Below, piece after piece: positions 1 to 8,356 of a stretch of DNA of 64,000 nucleotides. Position numbers and translations under genes: made by a program. A model generated the notes under the pieces. It was not told where the DNA came from and made no database searches. It saw only the letters and a list, made by a program, of their open reading frames with translations. This DNA comes from Micrococcales bacterium (lineage in GTDB: Bacteria > Actinomycetota > Actinomycetes > Actinomycetales > Cellulomonadaceae), in NCBI GenBank assembly GCA_009785115.1, contig WQWY01000002.1, forward strand, positions 85,987 through 149,986, in the 5' to 3' direction. Position 1 is the stretch's first letter, and every line of letters begins with the position of its first letter.

Positions 1-369
1 AGCGGGTTCCTGCTCAAGGACGCCCGCCCCACCGAGCTGGTCGAGGCGATCCGCACCGTCGCGCGCGGGGATGCCGTCGTGGCCCCCCGGGTCACCCGGC
101 GGATGCTGGAGATCTTCGCCGACCAGCTGCCGGTGGCCGGTGCGGGAGCGGAAGACCTTCGCCTGACGTGCCTGACCGCCCGGGAGCGTGAGGTGCTGGT
201 CGTCGTCGCTGAGGGGCTGTCGAACGCGGAGATCGCCCAGCGGCTGTTCCTGTCGGAGGCCACGGTGAAGACCCACGTCGGGCACGTCCTGGAAAAGCTC
301 GGCGTGCGCGACCGGGTGCAGGCTGTCGTCGTCGCCTACGAGACCGGTCTGGTGCGACCTGGCTCCTAG
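1..369 (+). CDS. LuxR/NarL-family response regulator, C-terminal part
   Basis: The reading frame is open from the first base, so this is the 3' end of a longer gene. The 122 visible residues hold the end of a receiver domain (a GFLLKD motif, typical of the last beta-alpha unit of NarL/FixJ receivers) followed by a LuxR-type winged helix: TAREREVL, then NAEIAQRLFLSEATVKTH as the recognition region. The family binds DNA once a partner histidine kinase has phosphorylated the receiver; the kinase would lie upstream, outside the window. Identification is secure, target genes cannot be told. The next gene downstream (625) is on the same strand but separated by 255 bp with hairpins, so it is probably transcribed separately. 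Confidence 0.9.
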   Translation, partial: SGFLLKDARPTELVEAIRTVARGDAVVAPRVTRRMLEIFADQLPVAGAGAEDLRLTCLTAREREVLVVVAEGLSNAEIAQRLFLSEATVKTHVGHVLEKLGVRDRVQAVVVAYETGLVRPGS

Positions 370-388
370 AGCGTGTCTTCAGGCTCGG

Positions 389-416
389 TGCGCGCCGCGG
401 CGCGCCCGGCACGCAC
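389..416. repeat. 28-bp GC palindromic repeat, copy 1
   Basis: A 28-bp stretch just after the regulator gene matches 26237-26264 at 26 of 28 positions. Both copies contain the near-palindrome GCGCGCYGCGGCGCGC followed by YCGGCACGCAC. Both lie between genes, so the element may be a dispersed repeat or a terminator-type hairpin. Function is unknown. Confidence 0.55.
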
Positions 417-542
417 GCTCTCCGCGTCACCGTCGTGGAGAACGCCTGGTCGCGGGCGTTCGAAGGCGCGGACGCAGGATGTACGGATTCTGTGACAGAT
501 GTTCGGGTATCCGTGCAGCGGATCGCTTCCTTCGGGGTGTCG

Positions 543-595
543 ACGCTCCATAACGTGGAGCGTGCTGCCGACAGGCTCCGGCTGTCGGCAGCACG
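543..595 (+). promoter_or_regulatory. Two overlapping hairpins in the leader of the secreted repeat protein
   Basis: Hairpin 1 pairs ACGCTCCA (543-550) with TGGAGCGT (556-563) around a 5-nt loop. Hairpin 2 pairs a perfect 14-nt arm (561-574) with 582-595 around a 7-nt loop. The two share bases 561-563, so in RNA they would compete at the base. They end 29 nt before the ATG at 625. This could be an attenuator or RNA-stability element, or hairpin 2 could be a protein-binding palindrome. No U-tract follows, so a simple terminator is less likely. Confidence 0.5.
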
Positions 596-624
596 ACGAG
601 CCTGCGATGCGAGAGGGAGTGGCG

Positions 625-2532
625 ATGAGCGAGAAGAAAGGTGTGTCCAAGGGTGCCGTCGCGGTGGCGGGCGCCCTGGTGGCGGCTGTCGGCGTGGGTG
701 TGCCTCTGGCGGCACAGGCGACCGGTGAGCGGTCCGCGCCCGACGACGTCGCCCAGGGTGCGCCCGAGGCGACCAGGGCGGCCGTGCCAGCCCCTGCTCC
801 TGCGCTGGTCTCGACGGCCGCCGCACCGGACGCGGTGGAGCGGCCTGTCCTCGTCGTGGTGCCGCCGAGCGCCGAGGTGTGCGCGCAGCTGCTCGCCCAG
901 CCTGGCGTGGTGGCGCCGTCTGAGGACATCTGCGACTGGTGGAGCCAGAACGTCCGGGCGGAGGAGCGGTCGGTGACGACGGCCCCAGCCCGGCAGGCCG
1001 CCCCGGTGTCGACGCGTGCTCCGGCGGCCCCGGTGGCTCAGCCCGCGCCCGAGGCCGCTGAGGAGCCCGTCGGTGTCGACGTCGCGCTCGAGACCGTCGC
1101 GTTCGAGGCCGTGTCGTCCGTGATGGTGGCCGACGGGTCGGGTGCCGAGAGCGTGGTCGACAGTGCCGCTGCTGTGCCAGACGAGGACCTCGCCTACCTG
1201 GCGGGGTACTCCGACGGTTACCACGTGGGTGCCACCGACGGGTATGTGCAGGGCGCGTACGACGGGTACTACCTGGGCACGCTCGACGCGCACCTGAACG
1301 CCTCGGGCAGCGAGGCCCAGTCCACCCTGACCGTGAACGGCAAGACCCTGGACCTGGTCGGGGTAGACCCGGACAACCTGCCAGACCTGTCGCCGCTGCC
1401 TGTCGCGGGCGGCCTGTCGCAGCCGGTCGTCGAGGTGACCGCAGACCAGACCGGCCCTGTCGCCGAGACGCCCGCGGTGCTCGAGGCGACGCCTGCCGAC
1501 CCGAAGGCCGCCCTGGACGCCTGGATGGCCGCCCAGGGCCTCGCTGACGAGGGTGCGGTCATGGCGGCCTGGGGCGAGGCGACCGGCAACCCCACCGCGT
1601 TCCTCATGAGGGGTCCGGTCTCGGTCGAGGACGGCCTGCCGATGACCTACCACCTCGCCAAGGGCCAGGCCATGGAGTGGGCCGCGACCCAGGCCACCGC
1701 GTGGGCGGCAGCACACGAAGCAGCCGTGGCAGAGCTGTCGGTGGCCATGGGCGGTGAGGCCGAGGAGCAGGCTCCCGAGGTGCCGCAGATCACCGAGTTC
1801 CAGGCGGTCCTCCTCGCCTGGATGGCCCACAAGGACGTGCACGACCTCGCGACCGGCGCGCAGTCGCTCGTCGAGGCATGGATGGCCGCGCAGGGTGTTC
1901 AGGACGTGGTGGCCGCCTGGCAGGCCGATCAGGGCATCCAGGACGTCCACGCCGCGTGGGTGGCCTCGGGGAGCGTCGAGGACGCCACCGAGTGGGCGAA
2001 GGCCCAGCTGGCTCAGTGGATCGAGACCCAGGTGGTCGCATGGGCCAAGCCGTCGACGACGGTCTCGGCCCCGGAGTCGCGCTGGGTCTTCCTCGGCACG
2101 GGGGCGTCGAACCCGCCCCCCGCCTTCGCGCAGCCGGGATCGCTCGAGTGGTACCTGTGGGAGGAGGAGTCCCGCAGGATGGCGTCGGTGCACTACTACT
2201 ACGACCCGGTCACCGGTGAGATCCACATCGTGATACTTGAGGGCCCCAAGCCCGAGTACCACATCAACCTCGGGAGCAAGGACGCGACGTTCTGGCTGGG
2301 GTCTCTCCTCGATCCGTTGGGCCTCAACGACAAGAACACCATCCCGATCTTCACGAGCTTCGTCGGTAACTTCGTCATGGAGATCGCGGACCCGTTCGGG
2401 CTGGTCGGCGGCAGTGGTCACCTCGGCTCGGTGCCAGGGAACATGGTGAGCTCTTTCGGTGGCCTCTTCGGGAGCATCGGGAAGGACATCGGGAGCATCG
2501 GGAAGAGCATCGGGAAGCTGTTCAAGTGGTAG
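625..2532 (+). CDS. Large secreted repeat protein with GX3 motif and 13-residue helical repeats
   Basis: 635 residues. The ATG at 625 is chosen because GAGAGGGAG lies just upstream and the product then starts with a signal peptide (MSEKKGVSKG, a hydrophobic Ala/Gly/Val stretch, AAQA cleavage region). An Ala/Pro-rich segment follows. At about DNA 1204-1287 glycine recurs every fourth residue (GYSD GYHV GATD GYVQ GAYD GYYL), the GX3 pattern known from Yae1-type proteins. Residues coded at 1873-1989 form three 13-residue repeats of the EAWMAAQGVQDVV type, probably amphipathic helices. The C-terminus carries repeated GSIGK units and ends in KLFKW. I do not recognise a family; function unknown. 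A surface or cell-envelope role is inference from the signal peptide only. Confidence 0.75.
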   Translation: MSEKKGVSKGAVAVAGALVAAVGVGVPLAAQATGERSAPDDVAQGAPEATRAAVPAPAPALVSTAAAPDAVERPVLVVVPPSAEVCAQLLAQPGVVAPSEDICDWWSQNVRAEERSVTTAPARQAAPVSTRAPAAPVAQPAPEAAEEPVGVDVALETVAFEAVSSVMVADGSGAESVVDSAAAVPDEDLAYLAGYSDGYHVGATDGYVQGAYDGYYLGTLDAHLNASGSEAQSTLTVNGKTLDLVGVDPDNLPDLSPLPVAGGLSQPVVEVTADQTGPVAETPAVLEATPADPKAALDAWMAAQGLADEGAVMAAWGEATGNPTAFLMRGPVSVEDGLPMTYHLAKGQAMEWAATQATAWAAAHEAAVAELSVAMGGEAEEQAPEVPQITEFQAVLLAWMAHKDVHDLATGAQSLVEAWMAAQGVQDVVAAWQADQGIQDVHAAWVASGSVEDATEWAKAQLAQWIETQVVAWAKPSTTVSAPESRWVFLGTGASNPPPAFAQPGSLEWYLWEEESRRMASVHYYYDPVTGEIHIVILEGPKPEYHINLGSKDATFWLGSLLDPLGLNDKNTIPIFTSFVGNFVMEIADPFGLVGGSGHLGSVPGNMVSSFGGLFGSIGKDIGSIGKSIGKLFKW

Positions 2533-2640
2533 GTCGTCCACGTCCTGAGCGGTGAGCGTCTCTCGTCGCTGGTCGGTGCGCGGGGCCCTAGCCCGCCCGT
2601 CGTGCGTCTGTCGAGACCGGGGAGGTGGCGAGCCGTCTCC

Positions 2641-4473
2641 TCAGCCGACGGTCTCGGAGAGCTCGAGCCAGCGTTCCTCCAGGGTCGCCTGCTCTGACTC
2701 GGCCTCGCGCAGGTCGTCGTGCAGACGGCCGAGGCCCTCGTAGTCGCTCGGGTCGTGCGCGGCCATGCGCTCGTGGAGGCTTGCGATCCGTGCACCGACC
2801 CGGTCCAGCTGGCGTTCTGTCGCGTTGAGCTCCTTGCGCGCGGCGCGCTGCTGCGCGCCCGACGAGGCTGGGGAGGGCGCCTCGGCCGGCTCGCTGCGTC
2901 CAGGCTCCGCGCTGACGGCCCGCAGCTGATCGACGCTCTCGATCGGCTCGGGAGAACGAGCACGCTCGCTCTCCTCTCGCCTCAGCCGGGTGTACTCGTC
3001 CACCCCGCCAGGCAGGTGCCGTAGGCGGCCGTCGAGGATCGCGTGCTGCTGGTCGGTCACCCGCTCGATCAGGTAGCGGTCGTGGGAGACCACCAGGAGA
3101 GTTCCCGGCCAGGAGTCCAGCAGGTCTTCCAGCGCGGCGAGCATGTCGGTGTCCACGTCGTTCGTGGGCTCGTCCAGCACCAGGACGTTCGGCTCCCCCA
3201 GCAGCACCAGCAGCAGCTGGAGGCGGCGCTTCTGCCCGCCGGAGAGCTCGCTGACCCGCGCTGACAGGTGCTCGCGCGCGAAGCCCAGCCGCTCCAGCAG
3301 CTGGGCAGGGGTCAGCTCCTTGCCGTCCACCACGTAGCTGGCCCTGGTGCGGGCCAGCACGTCACGCACCCGGTCGCCGGCGATCTCGGCCAGCTCGGAG
3401 AACTGCTGGTCCAGCACCGCGAGCCGCACCGTCGTGCCGCGCTTGACCCGGCCGGTCGTCGGCGCCACGGTGCCCGCGATCAGCCCGAGCAGCGTGGACT
3501 TGCCCGCGCCGTTGGCACCGAGGATCGCCGTGCGCTCGCCGGGGGCGATGCGCCACTCCACGTCGCGCAGCACCTCGCGCCCGTCGAACGACACCCCGAC
3601 GCCGAGCAGGTCGATCACGTCCTTGCCCAGCCGGGCCGTGGCGAGCCGGGACAGCTCCAGCCGGTCGCGAGGCTCGGGCACGTCAGCGATCAGCTGGTTG
3701 GCCGCGTCGATGCGGAACTTCGGCTTGGAGGTCCGTGCCGGGGCGCCACGACGCAGCCAGGCGAGCTCTTTGCGCATCAGGTTGCGGCGCCTGGCCTCGG
3801 TCGCCGCGGCCTGACGGTCGCGCTCGACCCGTTGCAGCACCCAGGCCGCGTAGCCGCCCTCGAAGGGCTCCACCGTGCGGTCGTGCACCTCCCAGGTGGT
3901 GGTCGACACCTCGTCCAGGAACCAGCGGTCGTGGGTCACCACCAGCAGCCCGCCCGCGTTGCGCGCCCACCGTCGGCGCAGGTGCTCGGCGAGCCAGGCG
4001 ATGCCCTCGAGGTCGAGGTGGTTGGTGGGCTCGTCCAGCGCCAGCACGTCCCACTCGGAGACCAGCAGCGCCGCCAGCGCGACCCGGCGACGCTGCCCGC
4101 CGGAGAGCGTGCCGACCAGTGCGGTGAACGGCAGGTCGGCCACGAGGCCCGCGATGACGTCGCGCACCCGGGAGTCGCCGGCCCACACGTGCTCTGGCAT
4201 GTCCGCGACGATCGAGTGCCCGACCGTCTGGGTGTCGTCCAGCGTGTCGGACTGGTCGAGCAGGCCCACACGCACCCCGCCGCGCCGGGTGACCCGGCCG
4301 GAGGTGGGCTCGAGCTGGCCGGCCAGCAGCCGCAGCAGCGACGACTTGCCGTCACCGTTGCGGCCCACGATGCCGATCCGGTCGCCCTCGCTCACCCCGA
4401 GCGTCACCGCGTCGAGCACCACGCGCGTGGGGTACTCCAGGTGCAGGGACTCGGCCCCGAGCAGGTGCGCCAC
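2641..4473 (-). CDS. ABC-F family ATPase (Uup/EttA type)
   Basis: 610 residues with two fused ABC domains and no membrane segments, the ABC-F layout of proteins that act on ribosomes or give antibiotic resistance. Domain 1: Walker A GRNGDGKSS (about residues 37-45), signature LSGGQRRR, Walker B with LALDEPTNHLDL. Domain 2: Walker A GANGAGKST, signature LSGGQKRR, LVLDEPTNDVDTD. The last ~70 residues look like the coiled coil of Uup. The GTG at 4473 starts the protein right before the first beta strand (AHLLGAESLHL); TACCCT lies 6 nt upstream with no clear Shine-Dalgarno, suggesting leaderless mRNA. Transcribed alone and divergent from the ABC exporter at 4863. Confidence 0.9.
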   Translation of the reverse strand: MAHLLGAESLHLEYPTRVVLDAVTLGVSEGDRIGIVGRNGDGKSSLLRLLAGQLEPTSGRVTRRGGVRVGLLDQSDTLDDTQTVGHSIVADMPEHVWAGDSRVRDVIAGLVADLPFTALVGTLSGGQRRRVALAALLVSEWDVLALDEPTNHLDLEGIAWLAEHLRRRWARNAGGLLVVTHDRWFLDEVSTTTWEVHDRTVEPFEGGYAAWVLQRVERDRQAAATEARRRNLMRKELAWLRRGAPARTSKPKFRIDAANQLIADVPEPRDRLELSRLATARLGKDVIDLLGVGVSFDGREVLRDVEWRIAPGERTAILGANGAGKSTLLGLIAGTVAPTTGRVKRGTTVRLAVLDQQFSELAEIAGDRVRDVLARTRASYVVDGKELTPAQLLERLGFAREHLSARVSELSGGQKRRLQLLLVLLGEPNVLVLDEPTNDVDTDMLAALEDLLDSWPGTLLVVSHDRYLIERVTDQQHAILDGRLRHLPGGVDEYTRLRREESERARSPEPIESVDQLRAVSAEPGRSEPAEAPSPASSGAQQRAARKELNATERQLDRVGARIASLHERMAAHDPSDYEGLGRLHDDLREAESEQATLEERWLELSETVG

Positions 4474-4862
4474 GCCACCAGGGTAGGGGTGCGGAGCCGA
4501 CCCCCTGGACTCGCAGGGGCGCCTCCCGGGTGTGCGGATGGCCGAGCCCCGTGCTGTGCTGTCGCTCCGCTCGCCCGGGCGCCGGCAGGCGTCGCTCACA
4601 CGGACGAACGCCGAATGGTGGGCGTGTCGAGGCCCGCTTACGGTCGTGGACGCTGCGCCGGCTCGTCACCGACAGCAGGCTTCGAGGGGTGGTCGGTGAC
4701 GAGCGGCGCAGACCAAGCCTGCCGAGGCCTCCGCGCTGGTGGGAGCCCTGGGCCCTCACGAACCCCCTGAGCAGGGGTCAGGGTCGCGGGGGACGATCCC
4801 AGGGTCAGACCGGGGGTTTCCCCCATGGTGGCGGGGTGAAGGCTGCTGGCAGGTTGGCTGCC
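4474..4862. other. Divergent intergenic region with a long inverted repeat
   Basis: The 389 bp between the divergent ABC-F and exporter genes contain no credible gene. They hold a 20-bp inverted repeat with one bulged G (4653-4673 against 4692-4711, 18-nt loop), built from CTGCGCC and GCTCGTCACCGAC arms. Promoters for both flanking genes must lie here; the ABC-F start is preceded by TACCCT. See the separate finding on the hairpin. Confidence 0.6.
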
Positions 4863-5639
4863 ATGGCTGATCACTCTCACGGGGCCGACACCCGGCCCAT
4901 CGCCGTCGCCTCCGGGCTGACCAAGGTCTACGGGAAGGGCGAGGCCGCCGTCCACGCGCTCGCCGGTGTCGACGTCGAGCTCCGTCGCGGGCAGCTCACG
5001 GCGGTCATGGGCCCGTCGGGCTCTGGGAAGTCCACCCTCATGCACTGCATGGCAGGGCTGGACACGCCGACCTCAGGCACCGCCTGGCTGGACGGCGAGA
5101 ACCTGACCGAGATGAGCGAACGGGCGCTGACGGCGATGCGCAGGACCCGGGTGGGGTTCATCTTCCAGGCGTTCAACCTCATCCCGACGCTCACCGCCGA
5201 GGAGAACATCACCCTTCCTCTCGAGCTGGCTCACGCCAAGGTGGACCGGGCGTGGTTCGCGCAGATCGTGGAGGCGCTGGGTATCGGGTCGCGTCTGAGG
5301 CACCGCCCCTCGGAGCTGTCCGGCGGGCAGCAGCAGAGGGTCGCCTGCGCCCGGGCGATGGTGACCCGGCCGGCGATCATCTTCGGCGACGAGCCGACAG
5401 GGAACCTCGACACCGCGGCGACGCGCAGCCTGCTGGAGTTCTTGCGGCACTCGGTGGACGAGCTCGGACAGTCGATGGTCGTCGTCACGCACGACCCGGT
5501 GACGGCGGCCTTCGCCGACCGTGTGCTGTTCCTCGAGGACGGGAAGATCGTCACCGACCTGGCCGACCCGACCGAGGCCAGCGTCCTCGGGGTGCTCCAG
5601 GCCAGCAGCGTCGCCGCGGCCGCCGGGAGGGCCGGCTGA
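4863..5639 (+). CDS. ABC transporter ATPase, LolD/MacB type
   Basis: 258 residues, the ATP-binding half of an exporter or mechanotransducing ABC system. Walker A GPSGSGKST (about 49-57), LSGGQQQR signature (about 151-158), Walker B IIFGDEPTGNLD. The GDEPTGNLD form is typical of the LolD/MacB group that pairs with FtsX-like permeases. The ATG at 4863 is used; an in-frame GTG ten codons upstream is possible. The stop TGA overlaps the permease start (TGATG at 5637-5641), so the two are translationally coupled. Confidence 0.92.
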   Translation: MADHSHGADTRPIAVASGLTKVYGKGEAAVHALAGVDVELRRGQLTAVMGPSGSGKSTLMHCMAGLDTPTSGTAWLDGENLTEMSERALTAMRRTRVGFIFQAFNLIPTLTAEENITLPLELAHAKVDRAWFAQIVEALGIGSRLRHRPSELSGGQQQRVACARAMVTRPAIIFGDEPTGNLDTAATRSLLEFLRHSVDELGQSMVVVTHDPVTAAFADRVLFLEDGKIVTDLADPTEASVLGVLQASSVAAAAGRAG

Positions 5640-8233
5640 TGCTGCGCGTCGCCTGGCGCGACGTGCGCCACCACCCTGTCCGGTTCGTGATGTCGGTGCT
5701 CGCGGTCGCCCTCGGCGTCGCGTTCGTCTCGGGGACCTTCGCGCTGCGGGCCATGCTCGCCTCGACGTTCGACGGGATCGTCGAGACCTCGCTGGACGGC
5801 GACGCGTACGTCGTCGCCGACAACGGGGTCGCCTACAGCCCGGACTGGATGTCAGACCTGAGCGACCAGGGCATGGTGCCCGACTCGTTGGTGCCGGCGA
5901 TCGAGGCCCTCGACGAGGTCGCCTGGGCCGTCGCTGACTACACCGGCCCGGTCCTGCTCGTCGGCGCCGACGGGACCAGGGTCTCGACCGGTGCGGGAGG
6001 GGCGCCGTCCCTCGGGATGGTCGTCGACGAGGCGGTCATCACCAACCAGGGTTTCGAGATCGCGGGCAGAACCCCCAGCGGTCAGGCAGAGGTCGTGCTA
6101 GAGGCTCAGACCGCGGAGAAGGCGGGGCTGGGCGTCGGTGACACGACGACGATCGTGGTCGGTGGGGACGCCCCGCGCGAGGTCATGGTGACGGGCATCA
6201 TGAGCGCGACCGACGGGACGCCGTTCGCCGGGGCCGTGCTCGTCGGGGTGGACCGAGAGACCGCCAAGGCCGCCTTCGCGCCGACCGGGGCCGTCGGCAT
6301 GATCGTCGTGCGCGCCGCCGACGGGATCAGCCAGGACGACCTCGCTCAGGCGGTCAGCACCACGCTGCCGTCTGAGGCGAACGCCACGGTGAAGACCGGC
6401 GCGACGCTTCGCTCGGAGGCGTTGGCGTCGATCGACGACAACCTCGGGTTCATCTCGATGATCCTCATGGTCTTCGCCGTCATCGCGCTGTTCGTCGGCG
6501 CGTTCATCATCGCCAACACCTTCGCCATGGTCGTGCGGCAGCGGCTGCGTGAGACGGCGGTGCTGCGGTCCGTGGGCGCGAGCCGTCGTCAGGTGTTCGG
6601 CTCGTTCGTCGCCCAGGCGGGCATCGTCGGGATCATCGGGTCGGCCGCGGGCATCGCCGGCGGGTTCGGCCTGGTCACCGCGATCCGCGCCGTCTTCGAG
6701 GCCACAGGGATGCCGTTGTCTGGCGCGATCCCTGTGACCGTGCTCGGTGTGGTGGTCCCCGTGGTGCTCGGGGTCGTGGTCTCGATGGTCGCCGCCGCGC
6801 TGCCCGCACGCAGAGCGAGCCGCATCGCCCCTGTCGAGGCCATGCGGCCCGACGGCCAGGACACCCAGCGGGGCCTGGCGGTGCGGGGGAGCGTCGGTAC
6901 GGCCATGACGCTCGGCGGCGTGGGGCTCCTCGTCGTCGCCCACCGGGCCGGTGACGACGGCGGAGCCGCCCTGGGCGCCGGCGCGGGTCTGCTCCTGGTC
7001 GGGCTGATCGTGGTCTCGCCGGTGCTCGCCCCGGCGATCACCCGGGTGCTCGGGGCGCCGTTCGCTGTGCTCTCCACACCGTTCGGCGCGCTCGCGCAGC
7101 GCAACCTGGGCCGCAACAAGCGCCGCACGGCCAACACCGCCGCCGCCCTGATGATCGGGATGACGCTGGTGGGTGCGACGACGGTCATCGCGTCGTCGGC
7201 GACGGCGTCTGTGGACGACCTGATCTCCACCCAGCTCGACGTCGACTTCGTGCTCGACGCAGGCTGGACGCCGATCCCCGGCGGTGCCATCGATGCTCTC
7301 CAAGGGCTGGAAGGTGCCGCGTTCATGGCGGCAGGAGGAACCCCTGGGACGCTGGCGTCCGAGGACTCGTCGCAGCGTGCGTTCTTCGTCGGGGTGCTGG
7401 ACGGCGACCTCGAGGTGATGAGTCGCGGGTTCATGCCCCCCGTCGTCGACGGCAGCATCCAGGGGTTCACCGACGGGATCGCGGTGGCCGAACCTCTCGC
7501 CACGCGGCTCGGCCTCCGGGCTGGCGACACGTTCGCGCTGACCCTGGCGAAGAACACCCCGGTCGAGGCGACGGTCGAGCTTCCTGTCCAGCTCGTCTTC
7601 TCCTCCGAGGCGATCGACACCGACGTCATGATCGCCGGGGAGACGTTCGACTCGGTGATCCCGGCGCAGGCACGGCCGCAGCTGGTCGCCGCCTGGCAGG
7701 CGTTCGTGATCGTCGACCCAGGTGTCGACCCCGATGCGGTGCGCGCCCAGCTGGTCGACATCGTCGCGCCTTACCACACGATCTCGGTGATGGACCGTGA
7801 CGAGTTCTCCTCGTTCCTGTCCGACCAGGTGCAGCAGGTGCTCAACATCCTCTACGCCCTCATCGCGCTGTCGCTGATCGTCGCGGTGCTCGGTGTCGTC
7901 AACACCCTGGCCCTGTCCGTCGTGGAGAGGACCCAGGAGATCGGCATGATGCGGGCGGTCGGGATGAGCCGTGGACAGCTGCGCTGGACCATGGTGATCG
8001 AAGGGGTTCTCGTCGCCCTGCTCGGCGCCGTCCTCGGGATCGGGGCCGGCGTGGGGGTGGCCTCGGTGATCCCCTCGGTGGCCGCGTCGACGGGCCTGGG
8101 TGTGCTGTCCATCAGCTGGCCGGCGGTGGCCTCGCTGTTCGCCGGGGCGATCGTCGTCGGGGTGCTGGCCGCGGTCTGGCCGGCGGTCCGGGCCGCGCGG
8201 GTCCCGGTGCTCCAGGCTCTGGTCTACGAGTGA
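5639..8233 (+). CDS. FtsX-like ABC transporter permease, double-domain
   Basis: 864 residues. An N-terminal membrane anchor (about residues 17-39) is followed by a MacB-type extracellular domain, then a three-helix FtsX block (about 260-400), a further helix pair, a second large extracellular domain, and a last three-helix FtsX block with ERTQEIGMMRAVGMSR before its second helix. This duplicated layout is common for actinobacterial permeases paired with LolD-type ATPases. No membrane-fusion partner is encoded here. Substrate unknown; candidates are lipoproteins, peptides or mechanical control of cell-wall enzymes. The start overlaps the ATPase stop by one base. Confidence 0.9.
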   Translation: MLRVAWRDVRHHPVRFVMSVLAVALGVAFVSGTFALRAMLASTFDGIVETSLDGDAYVVADNGVAYSPDWMSDLSDQGMVPDSLVPAIEALDEVAWAVADYTGPVLLVGADGTRVSTGAGGAPSLGMVVDEAVITNQGFEIAGRTPSGQAEVVLEAQTAEKAGLGVGDTTTIVVGGDAPREVMVTGIMSATDGTPFAGAVLVGVDRETAKAAFAPTGAVGMIVVRAADGISQDDLAQAVSTTLPSEANATVKTGATLRSEALASIDDNLGFISMILMVFAVIALFVGAFIIANTFAMVVRQRLRETAVLRSVGASRRQVFGSFVAQAGIVGIIGSAAGIAGGFGLVTAIRAVFEATGMPLSGAIPVTVLGVVVPVVLGVVVSMVAAALPARRASRIAPVEAMRPDGQDTQRGLAVRGSVGTAMTLGGVGLLVVAHRAGDDGGAALGAGAGLLLVGLIVVSPVLAPAITRVLGAPFAVLSTPFGALAQRNLGRNKRRTANTAAALMIGMTLVGATTVIASSATASVDDLISTQLDVDFVLDAGWTPIPGGAIDALQGLEGAAFMAAGGTPGTLASEDSSQRAFFVGVLDGDLEVMSRGFMPPVVDGSIQGFTDGIAVAEPLATRLGLRAGDTFALTLAKNTPVEATVELPVQLVFSSEAIDTDVMIAGETFDSVIPAQARPQLVAAWQAFVIVDPGVDPDAVRAQLVDIVAPYHTISVMDRDEFSSFLSDQVQQVLNILYALIALSLIVAVLGVVNTLALSVVERTQEIGMMRAVGMSRGQLRWTMVIEGVLVALLGAVLGIGAGVGVASVIPSVAASTGLGVLSISWPAVASLFAGAIVVGVLAAVWPAVRAARVPVLQALVYE

Positions 8234-8259
8234 CGGGACAGGTCGAGCAGTGATATGAC

Positions 8260-8341
8260 TCGTCGGGACCGAGAACGACACGCCAGACACCCCTAGGACG
8301 TTCGTCCTACCGTCTGGTACGGTCGATCTTGGTCCCGACGA
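8260..8341. promoter_or_regulatory. Three concentric inverted repeats before the CoA-transferase gene
   Basis: Three perfect inverted repeats share a centre near 8301: TCGTCGGGACC (8260-8270) with 8331-8341, CCAGAC (8283-8288) with GTCTGG (8312-8317), and TAGGACG (8294-8300) with CGTCCTA (8303-8309). They fill the gap between the permease stop and the CoA-transferase start. They may form one large hairpin ending permease transcription, or include a repressor site (the inner TAGGACG palindrome) controlling the next gene. Confidence 0.55.
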
Positions 8342-8356
8342 CGAAACGAGGATGTC

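Noticed and set aside
427-2541. A 704-codon open frame antisense to the secreted repeat protein
   Set aside because: High-GC DNA leaves long antisense frames open. The product is His/Arg/Gly-rich without domains, and the plus-strand gene has a ribosome site and signal peptide.
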